Assembly (NCBI GenBank): GCA_012295275.1
Contig: CM022673.1
Location: forward strand, 601,001-665,000
Length of the DNA: 64,000 nucleotides
Source: Chrysomallon squamiferum
Taxonomy: Eukaryota; Mollusca; Gastropoda; Neomphalida; Peltospiridae
Reading direction: 5' to 3'
Positions 24,816-37,610 of this stretch are shown here, piece by piece. The notes under the pieces are model-generated. The model was not told where the DNA came from. It saw nothing but the letters and a program-made list of their open reading frames with translations, and made no database searches. Every line of letters starts with the position of its first letter. Position 1 is the first letter of the stretch. Position numbers and translations under genes: made by a program.

Positions 24816-26080
24816 TTTGAGTTAAAATTATTTTGAACAGGTCAGTTTAACATTATTTTTGATATTCATAATGCTGTATGAACATTCCCTTGATTATCAT
24901 GCTTTTTAATTTTAAACTTATTTTGTGAAAAGAAAATACATAGGAAAGAAAAAAGAAGAATGAATAAATTAGGATGATTCAAAGTGTTATGGATTAGACT
25001 GAACATTTTATCATAATTAACCATACAAAACGTAGCCTTATTATGGGGAAAATATTTTATAAGAAACCAGGTGCAAACCAAACACAGTTTTTCAATTTTG
25101 ATTCTTAGCTCAAAATCAGTTGAATATATAAGTATTTTTGACTATGTAACTGAATTGTGTGTATCTATGGAAATAAAATAAATTATCCACATTTAGTGTG
25201 CATTCTGGCACATAATATTACATATCACACTCTAACATACACATCTTACACACAGACATATGCACATCATAGATACATAAATACACTATAAACTTAATGT
25301 CTATATACTCTACATACATACACATATATATACTCTACATTCAAGAAAAACACGCTTACCCATATAAGCCATCTTTAAATTTTTGTGTAATTAATTGTAT
25401 ATCATAAGTTTTTCAGCTTTTTAAGGCAATTCCAGAAATAAGGAAAGAACAACACAAGTAATAAGTGATAAATAATAAAATATATACATATATACATATG
25501 TACACATACACAAATACAGACACACACACACCTACATGCATACGCGCACAGACACACACTGTAACTGTTTACTTTTATTATTATATGATACAGAATTAAT
25601 TAATGTCTTCAAGTAAAGCACTGTTTAGTTTAGTTTTTAGGGGATGTGACTTATATTACTTATATTAAAATCCATTAAACTGTGGCCTTAATTGGTCATT
25701 ACAAAATTATTTCATTTAGGATAATTCAGTGTTTATATCTACATTATGTGTGTACATATACTTAGTCATTAATTATTCAGTCATACACATTTTTTTATTT
25801 ATTTCTCTGTTCTAAACTAAAGACTGACAACAAAAGTAATCTTTGTGTTATTTCCATAACTATTTCCAAATTCTAAGCAAGCAGTCAAATTAGACAGGTC
25901 ATGTTTGATCCTCCAAGTAAAGACTGCAGAGGGCAATGGAGTGTTTTCTAATCTGTAGAACACACAAAACAATGGGATGGACATGATTAAGAAACAGTGA
26001 CAAGCCTCTGAAAGCAGGCCACCCCTAACAACTGCATACAAACTAGGAATTATCAATACCTTCATTGTCATCTCTCAGAC
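24815..26080. other. AT-rich DNA with ACAT/ACAC traces
   Basis: Imperfect ATAC, ACAC and CATA repeats at about 25200-25340 and 25480-25560. An 84-codon minus-strand frame at 25817-26071 lies in more balanced sequence but has no motif I know. Confidence 0.5.
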
Positions 26081-26690
26081 ATACACCTCCCTTTCTCAAA
26101 TAAACATAGATCCTCCTTTTCCACATCAGTCTATATTGTCATATACCTTTTGTGCCATGTAAACAAATGTCAAACTATATATATATTTCTACTCCAAAGC
26201 CCAATTAAATAAATATCGTCTCTTCAAATATATATAAACACACAGACACACACACACACATACACGCACACATAGTACTCCCTCTTTCTGATAACTTTCT
26301 TCCTCTCTCAATCTATATATTCCCCCTCCCATAAATACATGCATTTTTACTTCCCACATCAATCTACCTAGTATAATGTCAGGGTCTTCCTTCCATATAA
26401 ACATATATCCTCCCTTTCTGTTTTTATACATTGTAATTTCACACTATCATTAGTTTTCAAATTGTTCTCTCTTTGGTACCAGCACATTCCCCCTTTTTAT
26501 ACAAACATATATCTTCTCCTCCTATTCAATCACTTTATTTATATTTTATTCATCCATCTCAAATATCTCGTATATCATTTTTCTACATGTTTAATATCCT
26601 CCCTTTATATTTCAATTTATATTTTGTACCAATATATTCCCCCTTCCATACAAACATATATCTTCCCCTCCCACATCAATCTTTGTGTTG
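26080..26690. repeat. Decayed pyrimidine-rich tandem array
   Basis: Units of the type TATATTCCCCCTCCCATA, CAAACATATATC, TCCCCTCCCACATCAATCT recur at about 26090, 26310, 26370-26410, 26480-26520 and 26630-26680 with many changes. The period is irregular (roughly 60-160 bases). Overlapping plus-strand frames here are by-products of the pyrimidine-rich repeat. Confidence 0.6.
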
Positions 26691-26904
26691 TAGACAGCAC
26701 TGGGTACTTCATTAAATAAACTTTTGTTGTCTTCTAACATTGGTTGGCCTCAGTAGTGGCATTCAGATATATTTTTATAATTTAAGTCCAGCATTCTCTG
26801 TCTGCTGCAGACAACACATTGTGCTTCATTAAATAAAGTCTATTTTCTTTAGCCATTGTTGGGATATTGGAAGGAACTCAAGATATTTTCATAATTTGGT
26901 TAGC
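26690..26904. repeat. 117-bp tandem duplication
   Basis: Copy 1 starts at 26690 (GTAGACAGCAC) and copy 2 at 26807 (GCAGACAACAC). Both continue with CTTCATTAAATAAA, then a C/TATTG-TTGG box and AGATAT-TTTCATAATTT. Divergence is about a quarter by eye. This unit abuts the preceding pyrimidine-rich array. Confidence 0.75.
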
Positions 26905-27370
26905 TTCGAAAAGCTAGCCCGCTTTGCACTAGGATATGAGATTAGATGGGCTGATCGACTCCCTTTTGGCCTGGTCTTCCACAATGCCTGTATGAACAAA
27001 CCAAACAAGCCCAGAGATCATACAATCTTCATATTTCATGCTGGAGAAAATGCTGATTGTCATAGATGACAGATGATAAACTAATTCCTGACAGGCTTGT
27101 CAGTTTAAAGCAAATATGCACCACCAATGATTTTTCACACAGACCCAATGGTAGGCAGGCTAGAAATTACTCATCGCTGGAAAAGCACTCCAAGTGAAAA
27201 CCACAATGATCGGAAGTTTACAGTCACTCACTAAGTGTTTGGCTGCAGTAACTTGACAATTAATTACATCAGTGGCTGGGTGTCGAATATGTGAATTAGC
27301 ACACACATTTTTGCTGCGTGTAATCTGTGTTAACCAACCTGCTGTTTGGACAATGCATTTCACATATTTC
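26905..27370. promoter_or_regulatory. Candidate conserved element with TGACAG inverted pair (island H)
   Basis: About 460 bases of complex, balanced-composition DNA without a convincing frame. It holds CTGACA-GGCT-TGTCAG at 27088-27103, a perfect inverted pair, and another TGACAG at 27067-27072. TGACAG is the core bound by TALE homeodomain proteins (Meis, Prep, TGIF). TAATTA cores and TTAATTAC lie nearby at 27250-27265. The first 80 bases (26905-26990) look different in style and may belong to an interspersed repeat. Confidence 0.38.
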
Positions 27371-27846
27371 AGTCATATATAAATGATACAGTAAATAAAT
27401 TATCTGATGTGAATATCATCATTTCTACAAAATCTTGAGATTTAAAATAAAAAATTTAACTCCTGTTGCTACAGATACTTAATGCTATTCAAATACATAT
27501 TTATTTATGATTACCATGGGAACTTTTCTTATTAATTAGCACAGGCAGTAGGAAATTGACTCTTGTTATGGATTTAATGAATAATTATATATATTGTTAC
27601 TATGGCTACTTTTATTACTGCTCACCTGAGCAACATTCTTTACTAAATAAATTAATACAATTTAACACATCAAGCAAACTATCATCTGAACATCTGTCGT
27701 TTTGTACTGTGATAGCAGCTGGGCCATTTCTTTTTTGTACTAATATATGTAAAATAAAATAAAATACCAAAAAAAAAAATGGTTTCTGATTTTATTGTCT
27801 TTTTTAAAAAACCCATATTTTTTTAGGTATTTAAGAAATACCTCTA

Positions 27847-27890
<44 letters not shown>

Positions 27891-28610
27891 CACACCTTGT
27901 TTTCCTTTTTACATAGATTTCATTAAATGGGTTAATTATTTTAAAATCTATTTGTGTTCATTCTAAATTTTATCAAATGTTTTACAGATAAATGCCATAA
28001 ACTTTCTTATGTTATTATTGTTGTTGTTAATATCATGATCATGATCACAATGATCATAATCATTGATAATCTATTTTCATCATCAACAATTAATCATTTA
28101 TATATTGTTTTTCATACATTCCCTTATTTCTTTATTCATTCCTTTATTCAAGTAACTATATAATATTATTAGGAATTACAAAATAATGTAACACACTACA
28201 TACAGAGACATGAATGTTTTCTGCATAGCTTAGCATTGAGAAAATTAAAAATATTTAAGAAAAACATCTTTTAATTAAAAAAATATAACATTTGATTTAT
28301 TGTTTTAAAAAGATTTTCATGTAGAAAAATTAAGGTGGAAATTACAAAAGAAGAAACACATATCAATTATCTTTCTATGTATTCTGAAATGGAAAATGTT
28401 AAAGATCACAAACTGAAAAAAAATCATAACAGCATCCTGAACTTTTGAACAATCAAATCACTGATTGAGAATGCATCAAAAGATTAAAAAAACAGACTTT
28501 TTCATTAGCAGTGCCATTTCTGTTGTCACAAATAATAGCTGAAACGAAGTAAAAATAAGAACCTCATAAAAGGGGGGAAAAAAATAGTTAACCCCAAAAA
28601 GGTTTAAATG
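27370..28610. other. AT-rich DNA with (AC)n and ATGATC repeats
   Basis: An AC microsatellite occupies about 27847-27887. A short GATCAT/CATGATCA-type repeat lies at about 28030-28065. No gene recognised. Confidence 0.65.
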
Positions 28611-28619
28611 TATCTTCTA

Positions 28620-29010
28620 GTTGAACACACATAAAACATTAAATGGCGATTTTCGAAAACACAACACAAAACTTTCTTTTAATTTGTTGCAGTTTCTTTT
28701 GACTGCTTTTGTTAGGTTGCCATAACAACAGCACAAGAACCTGAAAAATCTGTTAAGTGTAAGCGAATGTGAAGTTTTGACATGAATTGCTTCGAATGGA
28801 GAGGAAATGAAGCCATCATAAAAGAGAACACTCACCAGTACCCAGGTCTTAGAGAGGCTGCTTCCAGTGAATGGCATCGGCTCAGTGCGCTTTGTTTCCC
28901 CCTCACTGTTCCCTGGCCAAAATAAAATTGAATGCCTCAATAACAAGTGTCATTCAATGCAAGAACAGCATGGAGTTTACATTAATGCTCTTTATTCCAA
29001 AGTAAAAAGT
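28620..29010. other. Balanced-composition island I around a candidate exon
   Basis: About 390 bases of complex sequence with raised G+C. It contains the candidate minus-strand exon described separately and a 109-codon minus-strand frame (28617-28946) that reads straight through that exon and its predicted donor. I recognise no domain. Confidence 0.35.
28836..28912 (-). other. Candidate 77-nt exon, minus strand
   Basis: On the minus strand TTTTATTTTGGCCAG ends at 28913, a good pyrimidine-rich 3' splice site. It is followed by 77 bases ending TACTG at 28836, then GTGAGTGT, a strong 5' splice site. Two of three frames are open through the segment, one running out in phase 0 (peptide end near KTWVL). 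The size is normal for an internal exon. With the segment at 18181-18393 it could belong to one minus-strand transcript with an intron of about 10 kb. The reading phases of the two do not give an obvious joined coding frame, so UTR exons or chance are both possible. Confidence 0.33.
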
Positions 29011-29029
29011 CTCATTCTGCACATTTCTA

Positions 29030-29315
29030 TGGGGGGGGGGGTAAAGAAGAAGAAAAAGAAGAAGAAGAAAAATTGGTTGGTTGAGAAGACAAACTGGTAA
29101 CAATCAGTAACCTCTGTTTGTTGTGGAAGTGGGAGAGATCGATGTTCTTGTATTGTGAGAAAAATGGTGAATAAAAGATCAAGTATCTTAAAGACTTTAA
29201 AAAGAAATCAGATGAAAACAGGTGTATTTTCAACACCAATTTGGAAATAATATATTAACACTGAGCGAAACTTAACATAATATTTAGTTGAATATATATA
29301 CTATAGGATACTTTT
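29030..29315. other. G run, AAG repeat and AT-rich DNA
   Basis: A run of about eleven G (29031-29041) is followed by AAG/GAA repeats to about 29075. No gene. Confidence 0.7.
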
Positions 29316-29640
29316 AAATATTATATTTTACACAAAATAAATGCAATAATACACAAAAATATTACACTTTACACAAAATAAATATACAATTTTTAACTAT
29401 TAAATTTTAGACATATTGTATGAGACATTAAATATTTACATTTTATAGACAATAAATACTATATTAGACTTCAACATGTTACAATTTTACATAAAAAATC
29501 GAATATATTGTCTAAAATCTGAAACATTTAGCACAACATTAAAGCAATATCAATCTTCAAAATAATTTATTTAACACATAATGTAATATGAAATTTAAAA
29601 ATAATATATTTAAAACATAATAAATTCTAAATAAAACTAA
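29315..29640. repeat. Decayed 41-bp AT-rich tandem repeat
   Basis: ATATTA-A-TTTACACAAAATAAAT occurs at 29318 and 29359 (41 bases apart). More diverged versions follow near 29431 and 29479, and possibly to 29640. Copies are nearly pure A+T. Confidence 0.6.
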
Positions 29641-32230
29641 TGATAAATATAGGTAAATAATTCTTCATAAAACTTAAAAATAATAAATTTGTAAACTCTG
29701 AAAAGCATACTTCTTGTCATTAAAAGAAAACTATATGTTGTAAATTTTTCATCTTTTTATAAAATGATTATTTTTATTACATTCTAAAATCAACACACTA
29801 TTGTAATTTAAGGTTTATTCATTTTCATATTCTATAAATTAAAAATAAATATAAATTGTAACAGTTTGGTTTTCATAAACAGTTCTGAATGATTATTAAC
29901 AAAATGACATAACAGAACAGATGTATTTCTGACATAAGATTGTCTTGCAGATATCTGAAACATAACCAAAGATGTTAAAATTGATGGATAAATATCATTT
30001 AAAGTATATTTTTGATGACAAGAAGAAATGACCTAAATAGTGTCTTCATACTTCCAAGTTATATTTAATTTGTTTATTTTGCTGTCCAATCTTAATTAAT
30101 AATGAAGTATAACAACAAAAGAATACATTTTTGTAATATTTTGGGGTAGTCATTTTTTATATATAGGGCATACAGATTGGCTTACAGTGTTTCTTCTGAT
30201 ACGGATATACAAAGTACAGCTATTAGTCCATCATGTCAAAATAATGCAAACCATACTTAAGCTTTAAATACAGGTATATGTACAAAAACATAAAAGCAAA
30301 ATGAAAGCAAAATGTTATTTAAATGCTCATAACTATTAACTGAAGAAAAATTTGGAACAGATTTACTTTTATTAAAAAGATAATAAATATGTGGTGATCA
30401 GAGGTCTTTGATATTAATCAAACAATAAACTGTCCTCATAAAATTTAATATTCACACAGTAATTTTTAAAAGTAAAACATATTCTTCATGAGCAGATGTT
30501 TGTTTAAAAACATTTTCAGTTTTCCTTTCTTTTTAAATGCCTCTTGAATAAAAAGAATATGTAAGTGCTATTTTGTGGCTCTGACTGTACCCAGTGTTTC
30601 ATCTTATCAATTCACACACATCCATTTAAAGTGCACATAAACTATTTAGCATTTTTTCAAAAATCCACAGAAATAAACTATAACTAATGAGAAAGCACAG
30701 ATGTTTGTAAACTGCAAACTAAATCTAATATAAATGGTAAGAAAAGTTCACAACCTGGAAATAAATTATTTTTTAGTAGCGATTCATAAAAGAATAACAC
30801 TGCTCTCCCTCCCCGTATTTCAGTAATAAGTTTTTATTCTTTTCACATTAATTTCTTTTCATTTTGTGCTGAGATAATGAACCCCATCTTTTAAGGTAAA
30901 GTTTAAAACAAAAATGGAGATTTACCTTCATATGGTTAAATAAAAATATCATCATCATAGATTATTTATGTATTAACCTAATTTATTTATTTTTCAAGTG
31001 ACTAGACAACAAACACACACATCCACACATATATGAACAGGAACACACACAATCAACATAAATTTAACAAAAATCAGCAGTATATCTGTATGTAATATAT
31101 GTGTTAATCTAGGTTTGATATACTGAAATATGTGTAACAATATATTGAGATTAACCAGTATTTCTGAAAGTCATTAATTCAAAATTACTATATGGTTTCC
31201 TAAGTTTATGTTTAGCTAACAGGTAGTTATTGCTAAATCAATCTACAGCTTCAGTTATATATGATCAAGCCATCAATGCCACAGCGTTTACTGTCTTTAA
31301 AAAGTGTCTCTATCCTTCCATAAAGCATTAAAACTTACTGCACACCAGTCTGATCCCTTTGTAAGAACCAGGATAATAATATTACCATCAGGACTGTTTT
31401 TAATTGTGTAAATGTTTATGATAACCATTATGATATAAAAGAGTGATTGATAACAGTATTATTTTATTTCTTTATTGGATGCTAAACATTTATATGATCA
31501 TATTCTCTGACTAACAAGTATCAGTTTATCTAGACTTTACAATACTTCTTCAAGAACTGGAAAATAAGTCTAAACAAAAAAGGACAAATATAGATATTTC
31601 ATTTTCACATTAATTTTTGGCATAACTGACAAAATTACATAAACTATACATGCACACATGTACACACACACACAAACAAACCTTACAATCACTATAAATA
31701 GTGGCGAGATATGATGACTAGATAAGATTTGGATTGGAACAATTTTTGATAAACTGCCTTGCTGTTTACATACATATATATGTATTTTATTTCTACTTTA
31801 CCTAGTTTTCATATATATAAGCCTAATCAGTCTGGTTAATGATAATTCATTGTTTTATTTTATTTTATTTTATTTTTTGTTTGGTTCTACTTTCTTTTTA
31901 TTTATTTTTTTTATTTTATCCATTTTGATTTCTGTGCATGTTCTTGATATGGGGTTCAATATTATTATAGTTACTTTGTTGTCATATTTTTGTTATTTGT
32001 TACGTTTGTTGTTGTTGCTACAGTATATGTCACTGTTGTTGATATTTAATAATTTTACTGTTAATTTTGAAATAAAGATAGTCAAACCATCCACCTAGGA
32101 TTTCGTCTTAGGATTTCTCAGACTTCTTTTCCTTTTGTTTCTGAAGACTAATTAAAAAAATGTTAAGAAGACACTGTTACTAAAAAAATCTTTTTTAAAA
32201 ATTTAGTCTTTAACTAAACTGGCCGAAACA
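29640..32230. other. Long AT-rich stretch, no gene recognised
   Basis: 2.6 kb of AT-rich complex DNA. T-rich ATTTT repeats lie at about 31850-31915 and give a spurious 82-codon plus-strand frame. A slightly richer patch at 31250-31380 has no coding sense. Confidence 0.6.
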
Positions 32231-32239
32231 TTTAGCTCT

Positions 32240-33130
32240 AATGTAGAAACAAGCATCAAGTGGGGATTACAACAAAAGCACATTCCTCAAGTGTGGAAAT
32301 TTTTCTGGTCATACAAAAACTGACATCTGACATTGTTGTGAGTGGCATTGATTTCTGAAGCATTATTATAGCAGCAAGCAAAAAAAAAAAACAGTCTAGA
32401 GACAGTGCGATGAAAGCTTGCACCAAACGCAAAGACTTCTAATCCACTCAGAATAATACAGATTAACTCCCATTGTCTGCAGCTGGGGTGCTAGAAGCAG
32501 CGATTGGGGCGTGTGTACAATCGTTACTTGCCCCTGGGTTACATTTCGACGAAACACACTTCAACAATGAAAGAAAAAGCCTCTATTGATTTATCTTTTT
32601 CTTCTATAGCTGTGATGCAAATGTGCATTATTACTCTAAAAATCAATCAAGCACAATGCTAAATCTAGCCCAAATGCATCTCTTGTCATAGTGTTCATCA
32701 ACTTTGGATCAATTCTGCCCAAAATTTTCCCAACTCCAAATTATTAGAGATAATGGCACCAGCAGAAGCAAAGATTTTTGTTCAATTTTCTTCTCTTGGC
32801 TGAATTTGTCTTTGAGCGGGGAGATCGAGCGTGGTCGAGATTTATAGGAATTGTGTCAGATTGTGAGAAATATCAAAGCCATGCCATGACACCTATTATA
32901 CTTTATTATAGATTTTTCACATCACCCTCTTCGAGCTGGGCCTCGCGGCAACAAAGGGTGAACAACAATCACAGATTCAAATAGTAGAGTTTCTCCAAAT
33001 TGAGATCCACAAAATGAAAATTCTTCAATTAATGACAATCCTGAACTGTTGCAAATGATTTCTGATTCAACAGTTTGCGTAAGGATTGAGAACGATTCTG
33101 AAGTAATCTCCTTTTTTAACAAAAAGATGG
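32240..33130. promoter_or_regulatory. Longest candidate conserved non-coding island (J)
   Basis: About 890 bases of complex sequence with raised G+C, strongest at 32400-32560 and 32770-32990. Overlapping 68- and 70-codon frames on opposite strands (32778-32984, 32922-33134) show no domain. An intact POU octamer ATGCAAAT lies at 32615-32622, and ACAATG/ATTGTT Sox-like cores occur several times. It directly precedes the long GA array. I read it as the best enhancer-type candidate in the window along with island D; a decayed exon cannot be excluded. Confidence 0.42.
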
Positions 33131-33312
33131 ACAATTTTTTCTTCAGCCATTAAAAATCTGAACAATAAATTCATGAATTTCTAAGTAAACTAGATAACTG
33201 TCTATATGAATTTCTATATGATTTAAAAAATTTAAAAAATCTAATTAATTTTTTACCACTTAAAAAAGATTAAAGTTAAAAATTAAATTCAGATCTGAGA
33301 GACACACACGCG

Positions 33313-33508
<196 letters not shown>

Positions 33509-33509
33509 T

Positions 33510-34404
33510 TGGAAACTCGACATAAAAGAAAAAAACAGAGTCAAACCAAGTGGAGAAAGAGGCAGTTAAAATAAGCACAATATTGTCAGTACATTTATGT
33601 GTGATGACTAAAAATCATTATCACATACATAAATAAATAATTAACATCATTCTCTAAAATAAAAATATTAAATTTTCAACTCTATTTTATTAAAAAAAGA
33701 GGAAGAGAAGAGAGAGACAGAGAAGATGAAAAAGAAAAACATTTGGCATCAATTTTCTGCTTTTTACCACAAACTGAAAACAAGTAATTAAAGTCTTCCA
33801 TCAAAAATCAAAAGAGTTTGTACAAGTCAATAAAAACATTTCAAGCAAAATTTTATACATCATTTAAACAGAATATAAATATCATTTATTTCAGCAGTTT
33901 AGTAAAACAAACAGTTTTAAAATGAATTGTAATTATCTGGTTAACTTAATAAACATAATGAGATCGTTAATTTTTACAAGTTTGAGGTAACAGAGTGCAC
34001 CAGAAGATGCCACAATGAAAAGTTTGGTTTAACAAAAAGCACATTATGATTTACTGAACAGTTACAAGTGGAATTTTATAGCATATTTAATTGATTAGCT
34101 TCTTTTATGCCGAGCATTACAAAAACCTTAATGAAACATTAACTTTTATATTTGTTTCTTAAGCCAACATATTGTGTCATTAATGCTATTTTCACAGAAA
34201 TACAATTAAAAGATAAAAGTGTTTTAAATATCCTCTGTCTGTGCATCTGTTTATGTGTTATTTCACTCTGTTCAAGTATGGAACTTTTAAAAGTATTACT
34301 CTTTTTGTTCATGATGAAGAGGTTTGAAATACTGCCTTAAATGTTGTCGGTTTGTGTAGAAGATGTTAATTATTTGATTTTTTAATTCAAATTTAATTAT
34401 ATCC

Positions 34405-34454
<50 letters not shown>

Positions 34455-34880
34455 TTTCTTCTTTTTTTTTTCTTATTGTTATTTTAATTTTACTAACAAT
34501 TTCTTCTTTCTATTTATTGTATTATTTTTCATTTCAGTTTTTCTTCTGCTTCTTCGTGATTTTCTTTTCTTTTACTTTACTCTTTTTCCTCCATGGTTAG
34601 AAACAAATATTGTTACTGACAAAAAACAAAAAACAAATAAATTAAGAGTCATAATTATTTTTGATCCATTAAAACCATACAATTTTAGTTTATGATTATT
34701 TTTTTAAGTATATTAGGTTTTTAGTTTTTATAATGAGAATGCTGAAGAAATACACTTTGCATTGTAGAAAACACTTGAAACAAACCTGCCTCTTAAATTC
34801 CACTACACCAAGATAAAAAAAAAATGTAAAAAAAAAACACCCAAACATTCTGTGTCAACCTACAATTATCCTAAACAAAA
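33510..34880. repeat. AT-rich DNA with (ATT)n
   Basis: No gene recognised. An ATT/TTA trinucleotide tract occupies about 34409-34453, followed by T-rich sequence to about 34590. Confidence 0.65.
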
Positions 34881-35340
34881 CGTTTTCAAGAACAAGACAA
34901 AGCCAGGAGAATCACGTGCTAGCTTTCAAACTTAATTCATTTAAATATAACTTTCTACTTTTCATTTGCCCTTTCATCTGTCTTGGGAAAGGGAGATTAT
35001 TGCCCATGATCCTTTCACAACAGGCACATTAGAAAACAAATAACTTCCCAATTGGCCGCAAAGACCATGATTACAATGCCTTCTTGACACTGTATGTGAG
35101 GGATTCGTCACGACGGCAGCTCTTGTCCCTGCACAGGTCTTCAAAGCACAGGGCGCACGGAGGCATCAGAAGAATGCAGCTGTGTAATACATGTAATACC
35201 TAGATCCCAGTTCCAGCCGATTGTCAACAGTACAAGAATGGCTGCAAGATTAGAATGAGGTGTACAAGCTTTAGACACTTACTGCCAATGTGGGTAAAAG
35301 ACAATAATTGCTAATTACATATGCTTGTTTTGTTGAGTGT
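34880..35340. other. Balanced-composition island K
   Basis: Complex sequence with high local G+C, especially 35090-35190. It contains the minus-strand exon-like signals described at 35071-35241. No microsatellite lies inside. Confidence 0.38.
35071..35241 (-). other. Possible exon or small cysteine-rich frame, minus strand
   Basis: On the minus strand CATTCTAATCTTGCAG ends at 35242, a strong 3' splice site. The following frame gives 24 codons, beginning HSCTVDNRLELG, and stops at 35168-35166. A different frame opens with ATG at 35166-35164 and runs 31 codons to TAA at 35073-35071; it has four cysteines in a CxxC-x4-C-x4-C pattern. A further acceptor-like site lies about 45 bases upstream (GTCTTTTACCCACATTGGCAG). 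The sequence looks less random than its surroundings, but I recognise neither peptide. It could be a 3'-terminal exon, a UTR exon or a non-coding conserved element. Confidence 0.25.
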
Positions 35341-37303
35341 GATCAGAAGAACCATGGAAGAAAAAAGAATTTAAATCTCTGTTCAAACTTAAATATTTTA
35401 TTTCAATGCTGATTCTTTTTGTTTTCTTACTTTTTCAAAAAAAGAAATGAAGAGAAAAAAGAAAAAAAGTATGTGAATATTTTTTTTTTATTGCTTGATG
35501 AAATGTATCTTTAATGCATATTTAATTTATTACCTGTATGACATATTTTGTTGTTAACTCATCTGGTAAAAAAAAAAAAAAAAAAAAAACCCAGCAATAT
35601 TTCTAATGCCGTAAATAAATACTGACAGGCAGATAACTAAACATTCTCCATTATTCTTATTCTTATTCACCAGTTTATATTCACTTTCTCCCTAACATTT
35701 GGCTCATGATCCAATTTTCTCTCATTCTTACTCACCATTTTAACTCTATCTTATCTTTTACTCATTTTCTTTCTTCTACTTTCACTAATAATTAATGCTC
35801 TCTCTTCACCTCTTACCAATTTTCTGTCTACCTATCTTTCCCTGTCATCTATTACACTTGTTTTTTCTCACTTTTTTCAGTTCTATTATATCCAATGAAT
35901 TAAAACCCTTTTTTTTTTTTTTTTTAAATTTGATATTTATAAATATTACAATAATAATAACAACTAAGAGAATAATCAAGATGAAAAGAATGTACAAACT
36001 AAGATGTCACATGTAAAAAGCAAACAGATGACTGATTACTTTTTACTGTATTCAATCCTTGACAATTTAAAAGGAAAAAAAAAAAAAAAAAAAAAAAAGG
36101 TAAAAAAGGAATAAAAGGAAAGAAAAAAAGAGGAAAAATTAAGACTCTTGATACTGTGAATCTGTGACAATCTGACCCTTCAATCAAATACATCCCTTAG
36201 TGACAGATGGCCATTAGTGCAAATGTTATAAAGTAGGATTTAAACATGCAACAATTCTTGTTAATTCCTAATTGATCAAGAAAAAAAAGTATAAAAAATA
36301 TAAAATGGAAGAAAAGAAAAGAGAAAACTAAAAAGTAAATGAAATAAAAAAAAAGAAAGAAAGAAAAGAAAAAAGAATGATGATAGGATCTGAAAATTAT
36401 TAGTCTGCAGGTTTTACTATTTTTGAAATATATTTTCATATTTTTGACTTTTTTTTAATATTCTATTTATTTTATTTTATTTTTAAAAATGTTTTTATTT
36501 TTATTTTAATATTGTTTGATACTATGATAGATATGTTGATTTATTTTATTTAAGAATTACAATTTTTCTTGATATGTGTGAAGGAAATATTTATCCAATC
36601 AAAATTATTTTTTAGTTTTTAACATTTGATATAACACTGATAATTTTTTATTACATAAAAATATAACATATGACTTTATTAACACTGATACATAAAAGAA
36701 AGAAAGATGAACGATAAGGAAAGTAAATATAACAATAAAAGAATAAAAAAGAAACAGAAAATGAAAATCCAAAAAAACACAAATTTTATTTTCCTTTAAT
36801 TTTCAAACTGAAAATAATTCACTGTTCTTCCAAATAGAAATAAAATATTCTTAATGAAACGTGATATTGATAATAATTGAAAATATTGAATAATAAAAGA
36901 AATGATGCATGTTATGTATGTATATGTCAAGAAAATTCATTATTAGTATTTTGTAAAGCAAAAAAAAAAAAAAATAATAAAATTTATAATGTGTATTTAT
37001 CAAGTCTTATCAGAACAAAACAGATTAACAAGCCAAAGAAAATACTAAATTAATATTAAAAATATTATTAACTAACATTAAAAAAGTAAGAACCATAACA
37101 ATAAGTTTCAAAAAATAAAAAATAAAATAAAAAATAAAAAAATAGGAAAAGAAAAATTAAAGCTCGGAATGTAAGAAGAAAACAGTGTATATACAGAGAA
37201 TCATCTGACAATACTTTGCCATTATACTTAATGTTTTTATGTTGTTGGATGAAATCTTGAACAAAAAAATAAATCAAAATGGAATACAGAAATATATATA
37301 TGT

Positions 37304-37361
<58 letters not shown>

Positions 37362-37450
37362 AATAACCTTCAAAAATTCAAATACTGATAACATGAAAAG
37401 CTATATTTTTCAAAGTCATTTTGCAGTCCAAAAACTATTGATGTGATAAA
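35340..37450. other. AT-rich DNA with A/T runs and (CA)n
   Basis: A runs at about 35571-35589, 36077-36098 and 36961-36974, and a T run near 35910. A CA microsatellite is at 37307-37356. The many F- and K-rich frames on both strands come from these tracts. Confidence 0.65.
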
Positions 37451-37610
37451 AATTAAACTTTAAAAATGTGCAAGCCTTGGAATGGTCAAGCTCTTGTTTT
37501 CCTGGAAAATGACAGAACAATGAGTCATTGATTAAGTGAAATGAAATATACTTCTATTTGTGTTCTGTCTGTACATTGTGTGTAGCTTCTTTACATAATA
37601 ATTAATTACA

